In this document: positions 52,978-62,074 of the stretch, one piece after another
Layout: each line of letters begins with the position of its first letter
Numbering within the stretch: the first letter of the stretch is position 1
NCBI RefSeq assembly: GCF_023028345.1
Contig: NZ_CP095487.1
Location: 2,232,001 to 2,296,000, forward strand
Source: Halorientalis marina
Lineage (GTDB): Archaea > Halobacteriota > Halobacteria > Halobacteriales > Haloarculaceae
Direction: 5' to 3'
Length of the DNA stretch: 64,000 nucleotides
Notes under the pieces: model-generated
What the model was told of the DNA's origin: nothing
Database searches by the model: none
What the model saw: the letters and a program-made list of their open reading frames with translations, nothing else
Translations under genes and position numbers: made by a program

Positions 52978-55251
52978 CTACTGGAACGTCCGGCTGACCG
53001 GGTCTTCGTCGACGCCGGCCTCGGTGCGCTCGAAGCGTTCCTCGATCTGTTCGTACTCCTCCCGCGTCTCTTCGGTGACGCTGGGGTTGATCTCTTCGAG
53101 GGCGTCCTCGAAGTGGGCCATCGTCACGCGGACGTTCCCGACGCTCTCGCCGACCTCCTCCGGGGAGACACTGTTGATGAACTCCCGGGAGGCGGCCATC
53201 GAGGCTTCGCGGGCGACCGCTTCGAGGTCGGCACCGACGTAGCCCTCGGTCGTGCGGGCGATCTTGTCGAGATCCACGTCGTCCGCGAGCGGCTTGTTGC
53301 GGGTGTGGACCTCGAGGATGGCGCGGCGGGCCTCCTCGTCGGGCACGGGCACGTGGACGTGCCGGTCCAGGCGACCGGGGCGCAGGAGTGCGGAGTCGAT
53401 GAGGTCCGGGCGGTTCGAGGTCGCGATGACGACCACGTCCTCCAGGTCCTCGATGCCGTCGAGTTCCGTGAGTAGCTGCGAGACCACGCGCTCGCCGACG
53501 CCGGAGTCGCTGGCGTTGCGGCCGCGTTCGCCCGCGATGGAGTCGATCTCGTCGAAGAAGACGACGGTCGGTGCGTTCGACCGTGCCTTCTCGAACACTT
53601 CACGGACGCCCTTCTCGGACTCGCCGACGTACTTGTTCAGCAGTTCCGGTCCCTTCACCGAGATGAAGTTGGACTGGGCCTCGTTGGCGACGGCCTTCGC
53701 GAGCAGGGTCTTCCCCGTCCCCGGCGGGCCGTAGAGGAGGACGCCCCGCGGCGACTCCATGTCCATCGTCTCGAACACCTCGGGGTACTCCAGGGGCCAC
53801 TGGATGGTCTCCCGGAGCCGTTCTTTGGTCCCTTCCAGTCCGCCGACCTGGTCCCAGGAGATGTCCGGGACTTCGACGAAGACCTCGCGGAGCGCCGAGG
53901 GCTCGATGCCCTTCAGCGCCTCCTTGAAGTCCCGTTCGGTGACGGTCAGGCGCTCCAGCACCTCGGCGTCGATCTCGTCGGATTCGAGGTCCAGTTCGGG
54001 CCGGATGCGCCGGAGCGCGTTCATCGCGGACTCCTTGGTCAGCGATTCGAGGTCCGCGCCGACGAAGCCGTGCGTGCTCTCGGCGTACGATTCGAGGTCG
54101 ATCTCGTCGACCAGCGGCATCCCGCGGGTGTGGACCTGCAGGATTTCCTTGCGGCCGTCCTTGTCCGGGACGCCGATCTCGATCTCGCGGTCGAAGCGAC
54201 CGCCACGGCGCAGCGCGGGGTCCAGTGCGTCGAGCCTGTTGGTCGCGCCGATGACGACGACCTCGCCGCGTTCGTCGAGGCCGTCCATCAGCGAGAGCAG
54301 TTGGGCGACGACGCGGCGTTCCACGTCGCCGGAGGTCTCGCCGCGCTTTGGAGCGATGGAGTCGATCTCGTCGATGAAGACGATAGCCGGGGAGTTCTCC
54401 TCGGCCTCCTCGAAGACCTCACGCAGTTGCTCTTCGGACTCCCCGTAGTACTTCGACATGATCTCGGGGCCCGAGATGTTGGTGAAGTAGGCGTCGATCT
54501 CGTTGGCGACGGCTTTCGCCATCAGCGTCTTCCCGGTGCCCGGCGGCCCGTGGAGGAGGACGCCTTTCGGCGGCTCGATGCCGAGCTGCTGGAACAGCTC
54601 GGGGTGGCGCATCGGCAGCTCGATCATCTCGCGGACCTGCTCGAGCTCGTCGTCGAGGCCGCCGATGTCCTCGTAGGTGACGTTCGGCGTGTCGGGGCTG
54701 GCCGCGCCGGCCGCGCCCTCGCCCGCGATCTGCTCTGCGGGTTTCTCGCTCACCTGGATGTCCGTCGAGTCGGTGACGACGACCGTCCCCTCGGGGTCGG
54801 TGTCCGCGATCTTCAGTGGAATCTTCTGCCCGGACATCGACGAGAGCGGGCCGAGACCGAGCGAGAAGGGGACGGTCTGTCCCTTCGTGATGGCCTGCCC
54901 GGAGAGTTTGTTCCGAATGTGGGGGCCGACGTTGCCCCGCACGCGGAGGTTCTGGGGCAGTGCAACGGTGACCGACGTGGCGGGCTGGACGTCTGCCGCC
55001 TCGATGGTCACGGTATCGTCGATACCGACGTTGGCCTCCTGGCGGAGCTGGCCGTCGATCCGGATGACGCCCTGCCCCTCGTCCTCGGGGTAGCCGGGCC
55101 AGACCCGCGCGACTGCGCGGCCGTTCTGTTTGCCCTCGATGACCACGTAATCGCCGTTCTCGAGGTCGAGTTCGCGCATCGCTGCGCGGTCGACGGCGGC
55201 GAGGCCGCGGCCCGCGTCCTTCTGTTTCAGGGGCTTGACGGTGAGTTTCAT
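52978..55251 (-). CDS. Cdc48/p97-like AAA ATPase (CdcH)
   Basis: The 757-residue ATPase has an N-terminal double-psi-barrel domain ([34 protein letters not shown]) and two AAA modules: D1 with Walker A GPPGTGKT at 235-242 and [14 protein letters not shown]2 with Walker A at 508-515 and [13 protein letters not shown]. It unfolds substrates for the archaeal proteasome and other disassembly tasks. A 78-residue protein is encoded just upstream with a 4-bp ATGA overlap, so the two are translationally coupled. The C-terminus lacks the HbYX proteasome-binding tripeptide but ends in an acidic tail. Confidence 0.95.
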   Translation of the reverse strand: MKLTVKPLKQKDAGRGLAAVDRAAMRELDLENGDYVVIEGKQNGRAVARVWPGYPEDEGQGVIRIDGQLRQEANVGIDDTVTIEAADVQPATSVTVALPQNLRVRGNVGPHIRNKLSGQAITKGQTVPFSLGLGPLSSMSGQKIPLKIADTDPEGTVVVTDSTDIQVSEKPAEQIAGEGAAGAASPDTPNVTYEDIGGLDDELEQVREMIELPMRHPELFQQLGIEPPKGVLLHGPPGTGKTLMAKAVANEIDAYFTNISGPEIMSKYYGESEEQLREVFEEAEENSPAIVFIDEIDSIAPKRGETSGDVERRVVAQLLSLMDGLDERGEVVVIGATNRLDALDPALRRGGRFDREIEIGVPDKDGRKEILQVHTRGMPLVDEIDLESYAESTHGFVGADLESLTKESAMNALRRIRPELDLESDEIDAEVLERLTVTERDFKEALKGIEPSALREVFVEVPDISWDQVGGLEGTKERLRETIQWPLEYPEVFETMDMESPRGVLLYGPPGTGKTLLAKAVANEAQSNFISVKGPELLNKYVGESEKGVREVFEKARSNAPTVVFFDEIDSIAGERGRNASDSGVGERVVSQLLTELDGIEDLEDVVVIATSNRPDLIDSALLRPGRLDRHVHVPVPDEEARRAILEVHTRNKPLADDVDLDKIARTTEGYVGADLEAVAREASMAASREFINSVSPEEVGESVGNVRVTMAHFEDALEEINPSVTEETREEYEQIEERFERTEAGVDEDPVSRTFQ

Positions 55252-55484
55252 CCTTCCACCTCGACAGTGAGCACGCCGTTTCTGATAAACGCTTGCGCGT
55301 CCCCGTCGGGGACCGCGAACTCGTACTGCTCGTCGCCGACGACCACGATGGCGGTGTCGCCCACGAGGTCGACGGTCGCGTCACGGCCGGGACCGACGTC
55401 CGCCGCGAGCACGGTCGTGTCGTCCGCGTACTCCATACGGGCCACCGGCCCTTGCTCGTCGACGAACTGCTGTCTTTCAGTCAT
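55248..55484 (-). CDS. DUF7127-like small protein coupled to cdc48
   Basis: The 78-residue product reads [20 protein letters not shown], then [41 protein letters not shown] and a beta-rich end [10 protein letters not shown]. The fold resembles a small Hsp20-like beta-sandwich. I recall it as a haloarchaeal family of unknown function. Its stop overlaps the cdc48 ATG by 4 bp, suggesting a role with the ATPase. Confidence 0.78.
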   Translation of the reverse strand: MTERQQFVDEQGPVARMEYADDTTVLAADVGPGRDATVDLVGDTAIVVVGDEQYEFAVPDGDAQAFIRNGVLTVEVEG

Positions 55485-55501
55485 ACTAACTCCAAGTTAG
55501 T
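55485..55501 (-). promoter_or_regulatory. 7-bp inverted repeat at the cdc48-operon start site
   Basis: ACTAACT-CCA-AGTTAGT lies between the TATA box and the ATG at 55484 and covers the expected transcription start, so it could be an operator or 5' hairpin. Confidence 0.45.
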
Positions 55502-55509
55502 CGTGCTAC

Positions 55510-55517
55510 TATTTAAA
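55510..55517 (-). promoter_or_regulatory. TATA box of the DUF7127-cdc48 operon
   Basis: The minus strand reads TTTAAATA, centred about 29 bp before the ATG at 55484; GGATAGG-like bases precede it. Confidence 0.65.
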
Positions 55518-55645
55518 CCTATCGCCCAGAAACCGGCAAACGGCGTCGGTACGGTGGATTTCAGGTCGTAATGCGGTTCGAGGTTGCTCCTTGCGGGCAC
55601 GGGCCACACCCGGGGTTTATCCGCCTCTCACCGGAATGCGGGGGT

Positions 55646-56419
55646 ATGCAGACGGTACACCACGACGGAAGGGAGACGGCGTATCGACGGACCGACTTCG
55701 GGAACGAGGCCCCGCCGGTACTGTTCGTCCACGGGAGCGGCGGGACCCACGAAATCTGGGCGGAGCAGTACGGGCGGCGGGAGAACGACTACCCAGCCGT
55801 CGCCCTCGACCTCAGCGGGCACGGCGAGTCCGACGACATCGACACGGAGGCCGGAATCGAGACGCTCGACGCCTACGCCGAGGACGTGCGAGCGGTGGCC
55901 CGCGACACGGGCGCGCAGGTCTTCGTCGGGAACTCGCTCGGCGGGGCCGTCCTCCTCCACCTCCTGCTCACCGACGGCATCGACCCTGTCGGGGTCGTCC
56001 TCGCGGGCACGGGCGCGAAGCTCTCGGTCCACGGTGACCTCCGCGAGTGGCTCGCCGATGACTTCGAGCGCGCCATCGATTTCCTGCACGGCGAGGACTT
56101 CCTCTTTCACGACCCGGACGAGGAGACCGTCGCCCAGTCGACCGAGGCGATGCGTGCGGTCGGTCGGGCCGTCACCGAGCGGGATTTCCTCTCCTGTCAC
56201 GCGTTCGACGTGCGGGACCGCCTCGACGAACTCGAGACACCGGCACTCGCCGTCGTCGGCGAACACGACTCGCTGACGCCGCCGAAGTTCCACGAGTACC
56301 TCGCGGAACAGATCCCCGATGCGGGTGTCGTCACGATCACCGACGCCGCCCACCTCGCCATGCTCGAACAGCCCGACGCGTTCAACGGCGCGCTCGATAT
56401 CTTCCTGAACCGACTCTGA
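55646..56419 (+). CDS. alpha/beta-fold hydrolase
   Basis: The 257-residue protein has the oxyanion strand VLFVHGSGGTHEIW, the nucleophile elbow VGNSLGGAVLL (Ser), the acid VVGEHDSLTP (Asp) and the catalytic His in ITDAAHLAMLEQP. The family includes esterases, haloperoxidases and C-C hydrolases; the substrate is unknown. ATG 55646 matches the usual N-terminal distance; the frame is open 75 bp upstream. It faces the panB gene convergently. Confidence 0.92.
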   Translation: MQTVHHDGRETAYRRTDFGNEAPPVLFVHGSGGTHEIWAEQYGRRENDYPAVALDLSGHGESDDIDTEAGIETLDAYAEDVRAVARDTGAQVFVGNSLGGAVLLHLLLTDGIDPVGVVLAGTGAKLSVHGDLREWLADDFERAIDFLHGEDFLFHDPDEETVAQSTEAMRAVGRAVTERDFLSCHAFDVRDRLDELETPALAVVGEHDSLTPPKFHEYLAEQIPDAGVVTITDAAHLAMLEQPDAFNGALDIFLNRL

Positions 56420-56463
56420 GTCGGCCGCGATGTCGCTCTCCCCGGCGACTCACGCTCGACCGC

Positions 56464-57276
56464 TCAGTACAGTTCGTCCAGGTCGTCCTCGTGGTGGCTG
56501 TGTTCCGCAGCCGGGAACTGCCCGCCCTCGACGGCGTCGAGGTACTCGTCGACCGCGGCCTCCATCTCGCTTCGGACGTCCCCGAACTCGTCGGCGAACG
56601 GCGGGACCCAGTCGCTCAGCCCCACCACGTCGTTGATGACGAGCACCTGCCCGTCGCAGTCAGGCCCGGCGCCGATACCGATGGTGGGGATGTCGAGCGA
56701 CTCCGTGACGGCCTCGGCGAGGTTCGCCGGGACGTGTTCGAGGACGAGCGAGAACGCGCCGGCCGCCTCGTGGCGCTCGGCCAGGTCGACGATTTCGCGG
56801 GCGGCCTCTTCGCTCGTCCCCTGTCTCGTGTAGCCGCCGACCTGGTTGACCGACTGCGGCGTCAGCCCGAGGTGTGCCATCACCGGAATCCCGAGGTTCA
56901 CGAGCCGCTCGGTCAGTTCGACGGTGTGGGGGCCGCTCTCGATTTTCACCGCTTGGGCCCCCTCCTCCTTGAGCATCCGCCCGCAGTGTTCGATGCTCTC
57001 GGCCTCGTCGACACCGACCGAGAGGAAGGGCATATCGGCGACGACGAGTGCCTCCTCGGTGCCGCGTGCGACCGCCCCGGTCCGGCTCGCCACCTCGTCG
57101 ACGGTGACCGGGAGCGTCGAGTCGTAGCCCAGCACCGCGTTCCCCATGCTGTCACCGACGAGGGTGATATCGACGCCGGCCTCGTCCACGACTTCCGCCG
57201 TGACGGCGTCGTAGGCCGTCAGCATCGTGATCGGCTCCTCGCCCGCCATCTCGCGAATCTCCGCGACCGTGGGCAT
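56464..57276 (-). CDS. panB: 3-methyl-2-oxobutanoate hydroxymethyltransferase
   Basis: PanB converts alpha-ketoisovalerate to ketopantoate with methylene-tetrahydropterin, the first committed step of pantothenate and CoA synthesis. The 270-residue product has MLTAYDAVTAEVVDEAGVDITLVGDSMGNAVLGYDSTLPVTVDE, VKIESG, VMAHLGLTPQSVNQVGGYTRQG and IGIGAGPDCDGQVLVINDVVGL. The ATG at 57276 gives the expected start MPTVAEIREM; a GTG 9 bp upstream is possible. Confidence 0.96.
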   Translation of the reverse strand: MPTVAEIREMAGEEPITMLTAYDAVTAEVVDEAGVDITLVGDSMGNAVLGYDSTLPVTVDEVASRTGAVARGTEEALVVADMPFLSVGVDEAESIEHCGRMLKEEGAQAVKIESGPHTVELTERLVNLGIPVMAHLGLTPQSVNQVGGYTRQGTSEEAAREIVDLAERHEAAGAFSLVLEHVPANLAEAVTESLDIPTIGIGAGPDCDGQVLVINDVVGLSDWVPPFADEFGDVRSEMEAAVDEYLDAVEGGQFPAAEHSHHEDDLDELY

Positions 57277-57367
57277 ACCGGTCACCTGACAGCCCAGTAC
57301 TGTAAACGTATCCGAACGGCCCGACGCGTTCGCAAGAGGCTTGTCGACGCCGTCCCGACCGTCGGAC

Positions 57368-57706
57368 GTGCCACATCGTGTCGACGACGGCGAGGAAGCC
57401 GCGGGGCCGGTCGACGGAGCGGGCGTCGACTACGGCTGGGTGATGCAGGTCACGTTCGTCTGCACCATCATCGTCGGCGCGCCCGTCGTCGCCGTCCTCT
57501 CGGCCACCACCCCGCTTCCCACCTGGGAGGCACGGGTCAGTTTCGCCGTCCGCGTCGGCGCTATCGTCTGGTTCCTGACGGCACTGTCCGTCTTCCTCTA
57601 CGCGCGACGGGCGAGAGACGGAGACGAAGACACGACGACCGACAGTGAGAGCGAGCGCGAAACCACGGACCGAGCACGCGACGAAGGGACACGCGGCGAG
57701 AGTTAG
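57368..57706 (+). CDS. DUF5822-like small membrane protein
   Basis: The 112-residue protein has two TM segments (GWVMQVTFVCTIIVGAPVVAVLSA and FAVRVGAIVWFLTALSVFLYARR) and an acidic, charged tail. The GVDYGWVMQVTFV region resembles haloarchaeal DUF5822 proteins of unknown function. The start is taken as the GTG at 57368; a TTG at 57341 is an alternative. Its stop overlaps the stop of the convergent HAD gene. Confidence 0.72.
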   Translation: MPHRVDDGEEAAGPVDGAGVDYGWVMQVTFVCTIIVGAPVVAVLSATTPLPTWEARVSFAVRVGAIVWFLTALSVFLYARRARDGDEDTTTDSESERETTDRARDEGTRGES

Positions 57707-58242
57707 CGGTCGAGCCACTCGGTCGCGTAGACGAAAGCCGACCCCGCGCGCTCCGCGGTCCGTTCGTCCCGCGGCGAGTCACCGATGAAGAGCGTCCGTT
57801 CCGGCATCGCACCGAGTGCCTCGATGGTCGCCAGCAACGGTTCCGGGTCGGGCTTTTGCGTCGCCACGGAGTCGCGGCCGACGATAGCGGATACGGAACC
57901 GTCGAGGCCGTACCGCTCCAGCGCGATCCGGCAGGCGGCCTCGCAGTTCAGCGAGCAGACCCCGACGGGACGGTCCCGGGGGAGTTCGTCGGCCAGCGCG
58001 AGCCGGCGAGCCGTTCGCGCGCCCTCGCGCTCGTGCTCGGCGATAGCCTCCTCGACCGGCCGCCGGTAGCCGGTCTCGTCCGACAGTTCGAGCATATCCC
58101 AGAGGGTCGCGTCGGACACGTCGACCCCGCGGGCCCGCAGGACGGCGGCCACGTCCGTCGCTACCTCGTCCCAGTCCACGGCCAGCTCCACGAGCGTCCC
58201 GTCGAGATCGTAGACGTACGCATCGTAGTCGGTCACGGCCAT
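57703..58242 (-). CDS. HAD-family phosphatase
   Basis: The 179-residue protein has the HAD motifs in order: motif I VYDLDGTLVE (nucleophile Asp), motif II CSLN, motif III Lys in TQKPDPEPLL and motif IV LFIGDSPRDERTAERAG. It resembles phosphoglycolate phosphatase and related small-cap (C1) enzymes. ATG 58242 is used. It is convergent with the DUF5822 gene and follows the acyl-CoA dehydrogenase on the same strand after 39 bp, but a promoter between them is possible. Confidence 0.92.
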   Translation of the reverse strand: MAVTDYDAYVYDLDGTLVELAVDWDEVATDVAAVLRARGVDVSDATLWDMLELSDETGYRRPVEEAIAEHEREGARTARRLALADELPRDRPVGVCSLNCEAACRIALERYGLDGSVSAIVGRDSVATQKPDPEPLLATIEALGAMPERTLFIGDSPRDERTAERAGSAFVYATEWLDR

Positions 58243-58281
58243 CGGTAAGACGGGGTCCCAATTAGCCCTACTGGTCACCTG

Positions 58282-59412
58282 TTAGCCGTCGAGGAGTTCG
58301 TCGGCGATGACGCCCTTCTGAATCTCCGTCGTCCCCTCGTAGATGGTCGTGATCTTCGCGTCACGGAAGAACCGCTCCACGTCGAAGTCCGTGGTGTAGC
58401 CGTAGCCGCCGTGAATCTGGACGGCCTCGTTCGTGACGTCCACCGCGCCCTCGCTGGCGAAGTACTTCGCCATGCTCGCGGCCATCCGGACGCTCTCGCC
58501 GGCGTCGTCCCGCCGCGCAGCGTCCCGGGTCAGCAGCCGCGCCGCCTTCACCGTCGTCGCCATCTCCGCCAGTTTGTGCTGGATGGCCTGGAACTCGGCG
58601 ATCGGCTGACCGAACTGCTCGCGCTCGGCGGCGTAAGCTGTCGCCTCGTCGAGTGCCGCCTGCGCCAGCCCGACGGACTGGGCCGCGATGCCGATGCGGC
58701 CGCCGGTCAGGATGGACAGCGCTGCCGCGAGGCCCCGGCCCTCCTCGGTCAGCCGGTACTCGGCGGGGATTCGCGCGCCCTCGAAGACGAGCGTCGTCGT
58801 GTCGCTCGCACGCAGGCCGAGTTTGTCCTCCTTTTTCCCCACCTCCAGTCCGGGCGTGTCCTTCGGGACGAGAAACTGCGTGACCGAGCCCGGGTCCTCG
58901 GGGTCAGTCCTGGCGAAGAGGACGACGACGCCGGAGCGCTCGCCGTTCGTGATCCACTGTTTCGTGCCGTCGATGACGTACTCGTCGCCCTCGCGGCGGG
59001 CGTGGGTCGTCATCTCCGCGGGGTTCGAGCCGGCGTGTGGTTCCGAGAGCGCGAACGCCCCGACCGGCCGGCCGTCGACCATCTCCGGGAGCCACTCCTC
59101 GCGGAGCGATTCGCTCCCGAACTGGCGGATACAGGAGGTCGCGAGGCAGTGCACCGACAGCGCCGTCGCGACCGAGAGCGCGCCGTAGGCGACCTCCTCG
59201 TTCACGATGGCGTAGGTGAGCCGGCCCGCGTCGAAGCCGCCGTACTCCTCCGGGACGGTCAGTCCCGTCAGGTCGAGTTCGGCGAGGCCGTCCCAGACGT
59301 CCTCGGGGAACGACTGCGCGGCGTCGGTTTCGGCAGCGGTCGGTCTGATCTCCTCGACGGCGAACTCCCGGACTGTGTCGCGGATCGCCGCCTGTTCGGC
59401 GGAGAGTTCCAT
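58282..59412 (-). CDS. acyl-CoA dehydrogenase
   Basis: The 376-residue flavoenzyme introduces a double bond into acyl-CoA in fatty- or branched-chain acid breakdown. It has FALSEPHAGSNPAEMTTHARRE, KQWITNGERSG, RLTEEGRGLAAALSILTGGRIGIAAQSVGLAQAAL, QIHGGYGYTTDFDVERFFRDAKI and the catalytic Glu359 in IYEGTTEIQ. The N-terminus MELSAEQAAIRDTVREFA sets ATG 59412. No other beta-oxidation genes are adjacent. Confidence 0.95.
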   Translation of the reverse strand: MELSAEQAAIRDTVREFAVEEIRPTAAETDAAQSFPEDVWDGLAELDLTGLTVPEEYGGFDAGRLTYAIVNEEVAYGALSVATALSVHCLATSCIRQFGSESLREEWLPEMVDGRPVGAFALSEPHAGSNPAEMTTHARREGDEYVIDGTKQWITNGERSGVVVLFARTDPEDPGSVTQFLVPKDTPGLEVGKKEDKLGLRASDTTTLVFEGARIPAEYRLTEEGRGLAAALSILTGGRIGIAAQSVGLAQAALDEATAYAAEREQFGQPIAEFQAIQHKLAEMATTVKAARLLTRDAARRDDAGESVRMAASMAKYFASEGAVDVTNEAVQIHGGYGYTTDFDVERFFRDAKITTIYEGTTEIQKGVIADELLDG

Positions 59413-59460
59413 GGACGTATGTCGGCTCGCCCGCGGCAAAAAGAGCAGGGACTTCGTCGG

Positions 59461-59967
59461 TCAGGAGGATTCGGAGAGTTCGATGTCGAGGTGGTCTTCG
59501 AGCTTCGCGACGACGGAGCCGCCGACGCCCGCCTGCGTCGCGCGGCCCTGTTCGATGGCGAGCAGGTCCGACTCCTCGATGTCGAGTTCGTTCGCGAGCT
59601 CTTCGATCTGGAGCCCCTCGTCCTGTCGGGCCGCCGTGAGCACTTTCCCGTAGTCGGGCACCAGATAGGGGAGCTGGTCGTCCTCGTAGTTCGTGCCGTC
59701 CTCCTCCCAGTGTGACGAATCGCCGGTCCGCGCGTCGTTGACGCGGGCAGTGTTCTGTGCCGCGCGGCGCTTGCGGTCGGTCTCGTCCCGGTCGGAACTC
59801 TCGTCGCTGGACCCGCCAGCCGTCTCGTCGTGGCGGGCACAGTCCGAGCAGACCTCGAGCTGTGCCCCGGCGACGTTGGCCGTTCGCAGGTCGTCGACGT
59901 CCGCGCCACAGAGTTCGCAACTGCCACCGGCGCCGCCACCCGCACCGCCGGTCGAGTATTTGGGCAT
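59461..59967 (-). CDS. archaeal multiprotein bridging factor MBF1
   Basis: The 168-residue protein has an N-terminal zinc ribbon (SCELCGAD and VCSDCARH), a basic/charged linker and a C-terminal Cro-type HTH (YGKVLTAARQDEGLQIEELANELDIEESDLLAIEQGR). In archaea MBF1 is associated with the basal transcription or translation machinery. ATG 59967 lies about 27 bp after CTTTGAAATACC on the minus strand, a leaderless start. Confidence 0.92.
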   Translation of the reverse strand: MPKYSTGGAGGGAGGSCELCGADVDDLRTANVAGAQLEVCSDCARHDETAGGSSDESSDRDETDRKRRAAQNTARVNDARTGDSSHWEEDGTNYEDDQLPYLVPDYGKVLTAARQDEGLQIEELANELDIEESDLLAIEQGRATQAGVGGSVVAKLEDHLDIELSESS

Positions 59968-60125
59968 ATGACCGGTAGTAGCTGCCTGGTATTTCAAAGA
60001 CCCGCTTCCGTTGGAGCTGACTGGGAGCTGCCACCCGTGGGCCGTTTTCCGACCCCGTCGGCGCCAAAGGAAAGCCCTTTTACCCACCAAGGGAAATCGA
60101 TTCAATGCGGACACAGAGACGCAGT

Positions 60126-60202
<77 letters not shown>

Positions 60203-60210
<8 letters not shown>

Positions 60211-60323
60211 CTCAGTGCGGGCGTTGCCCGCGAACCGAGGCGGCGACGCCGCCGAGGCGAGTGCAGGTGCATTCCCCTTGGGACTGCACCCACGCAACAT
60301 CCTACCGGAGCAAATCCACGAGC
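60203..60323 (+). repeat. direct repeat beginning in the tRNA-Leu 3' end, copy A
   Basis: Starts CCCACGCACTCAGTGCGGGC and ends CAAATCCACGAGC. It is highly similar to copy B at 60475-60662, base by base except for a 65-bp insertion there. It holds two triloop palindromes and a longer hairpin (60261-60289). Confidence 0.75.
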
Positions 60324-60699
60324 GACGGCAGTAGCGCTGTTCCGTCGGGGTCAGGAGTGAGCGGTCTGCAGAGCAGACCGCGAACGCTGTCACGAGCGAT
60401 GCGAGACCACCGGTCTCGCAGGCAGTCGGCCGCAGGCCGACGACGAAGCGAAGTAACGGAAGTTCAAAACAGGCCCCACGCACTCAGTGCGGGCGTTGCC
60501 CGCGAACCGAAGCGGCTGAAGCCGCCGAGGCGAGTGCAGGTGCACTCCCCTTGAGGGTCACGTGAACACAGTGAGCGTGACGTCGATGACACGGTGAGCA
60601 CCGCGAACCCGTGTCATCGGAACTGCACCCACGCAACATCCTTCCGAAGCAAACCGACGAGCTATGCGACCGTGTAGACGTGAAGGGAGCCGTGAAGCC
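60211..60699. other. 489-bp non-coding tract with an array of small-loop palindromes
   Basis: No gene is supported. Perfect hairpins with mostly 3-nt loops lie at 60217-60231 (GCGGGC-GTT-GCCCGC), 60239-60253 (GGCGGC-GAC-GCCGCC), 60361-60381 (GCGGTCTGC-AGA-GCAGACCGC), 60401-60419 (GCGAGACC-ACC-GGTCTCGC), 60425-60441 (GTCGGCC-GCA-GGCCGAC) and 60489-60503 (same as the first). Longer-loop hairpins are at 60557-60581 and 60585-60618. It could be an RNA-structured region, a recombination site or a remnant of an integrated element. Confidence 0.7.
60475..60662 (+). repeat. direct repeat, copy B (with ~65-bp insertion)
   Basis: Begins with the tRNA 3' end CCCACGCACTCAGTGCGGGC but without the tRNA 5' part; the preceding AAGTTCAAAACAGGC resembles a degenerate T-arm. 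Relative to copy A it carries an inserted segment (about 60556-60620) with two extra hairpins. Confidence 0.75.
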
Positions 60700-61425
60700 T
60701 CAAGTAGAGCGGGAGTCGATAACGTCGTCGACGAAGACGGAGACGAGTTTCCGCTCGGCAGCGGCGAGGTGCTGTGAGAGCGTCGTGGAACTGATGTCGA
60801 ACTCGGCGGCGATCTCCTCGCCGGTGACGTCGCTGGTCCGGTCGTAGTAGCCGGCCTCGTACGCACCGAGGAGGAGTTCCTGCTGCCGGTCCGTGAGCGC
60901 CTCCTCGACCGCCAGTTCGAGTTGTTCCATCGTGAAAAGCGGCGTAATCTCGTCGGACCGCCGCTTCACCAGGAGTTCCGCCGTGGGATAGGCCTCGACG
61001 AACTCCGAGACGACCGCCGACGGGTCCGTGTCCCGAGGAATCTCCGCGGTGATGCGGCCCGTGCCGTCCTCGCCCACGACGGTCTGGGGGACGGCACCGA
61101 GTTGTGCCAGTTTCCACGCGGGGCAGGAGTCGGAGACCACGAACTCGAACAGGCCGCCACTCTCGTACTCGGCGACGAGCCGGGGCTCCACCATTCCCCG
61201 ACCGTCCGCGGACTGGAGGACACGAGCGGGGTCGACGCCGACGAACGTGAAGAACTCGGCGTAGCGGTCTGCCCCGCGGGGCAGCATCCGTTCGAGTTCG
61301 GCCCGGCAGTCCATCTCTTCGGTCACGCCGATGAACGGATACGCCTGGTTTGATACCTCGAACGTGGTCTCGACGACGGTCCCCGGGCCGGAGGGTGAAC
61401 CGGACGGGGACTGAGAGTCGCCCAT
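60700..61425 (-). CDS. HTH_10 (bacterio-opsin-activator-like) transcriptional regulator
   Basis: The 241-residue protein has an N-terminal Bat-like sensor region (TVVETTFEVSNQAYPFIGVTEEMDCRAELERMLPRG...) and a C-terminal HTH_10: LTDRQQELLLGAYEAGYYDRTSDVTGEEIAAEFDISSTTLSQHL. Proteins of this kind regulate haloarchaeal genes in response to light, oxygen or metabolites. ATG 61425 lies about 28 bp after TTTTAATTG on the minus strand, so the transcript is probably leaderless. It is divergent from the HalOD1 gene at 61688. Confidence 0.88.
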   Translation of the reverse strand: MGDSQSPSGSPSGPGTVVETTFEVSNQAYPFIGVTEEMDCRAELERMLPRGADRYAEFFTFVGVDPARVLQSADGRGMVEPRLVAEYESGGLFEFVVSDSCPAWKLAQLGAVPQTVVGEDGTGRITAEIPRDTDPSAVVSEFVEAYPTAELLVKRRSDEITPLFTMEQLELAVEEALTDRQQELLLGAYEAGYYDRTSDVTGEEIAAEFDISSTTLSQHLAAAERKLVSVFVDDVIDSRST

Positions 61426-61448
61426 TAGCGGGCCGTAGACGACGGGGG

Positions 61449-61457
61449 CAATTAAAA
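61449..61457 (-). promoter_or_regulatory. TATA box of the HTH_10 gene at 60700-61425
   Basis: The minus strand reads TTTTAATTG, about 28 bp before the ATG at 61425. Confidence 0.55.
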
Positions 61458-61687
61458 TGTCCACTCCGTCAATCAAAGTAATACGCCAAAATCAGTATCC
61501 CGTCATCTTTCTGTATATGATACATGGAAGTATCCCAGTCGGAGTCCGAGGGGAATTCGAGATGGGCGTCCCCGTCAGCCACCCAGTCCGGATTCAGCGG
61601 TCGGCGGGAGAGCGTTCCAGCGGGGCGTGGAACGTGGCCCATTCGGTCTGAGCCATCGCGCGTGCCGATGGGACGGGGTGAACCACG

Positions 61688-62002
61688 ATGACGGCGAGTC
61701 GGGACAGGGGCACGGAGCGCAGGTACATCGCCGTCGAGTACGACGCGTCCGCCGAGACACACTATACCCACCGCGACCCCGAGGAATCGCTCGCCGAAAC
61801 CGTCATCCGGGCCGTGGCGACGGTTTCTGATACCGATCCGATAGAAATGGTTCCGCTGGCGGAGACCGTCGATCCCGACGCCCTGGACCGGACGGTGGAC
61901 TCGTTCCCGGCGGACGAACAGTGGTGCCTGACGTTCGAGTACGCCGGATACGCGGTGACCGTACAGGAGAACGGTCGCGTGGAACTCTCACCGGTCGAGT
62001 AG
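61688..62002 (+). CDS. HalOD1 output-domain protein
   Basis: The 104-residue protein is a HalOD1 domain: SLAETVIRAVATVSDTDPIEMVPLAETVDPDALDRTVDSF and WCLTFEYAGYAVTVQENGRVEL. It parallels the HalOD1 protein at 20774-21175 in both sequence and neighbourhood. It is divergent from an HTH_10 regulator and convergent with a HalX regulator, so these three genes may form one signalling set. The effector mechanism is unknown. Confidence 0.85.
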   Translation: MTASRDRGTERRYIAVEYDASAETHYTHRDPEESLAETVIRAVATVSDTDPIEMVPLAETVDPDALDRTVDSFPADEQWCLTFEYAGYAVTVQENGRVELSPVE

Positions 62003-62074
62003 CGTCTGTCCGCGTGACGCCGGTATCGGGTGACGGGATCGACTGGCAGTCCGGAGAGAGTCACCCGGAACCGC

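Noticed and set aside
60261..60554. A 97-codon frame in the palindrome tract after tRNA-Leu
   Set aside because: It reads through hairpins and both repeat copies with no protein-like composition.
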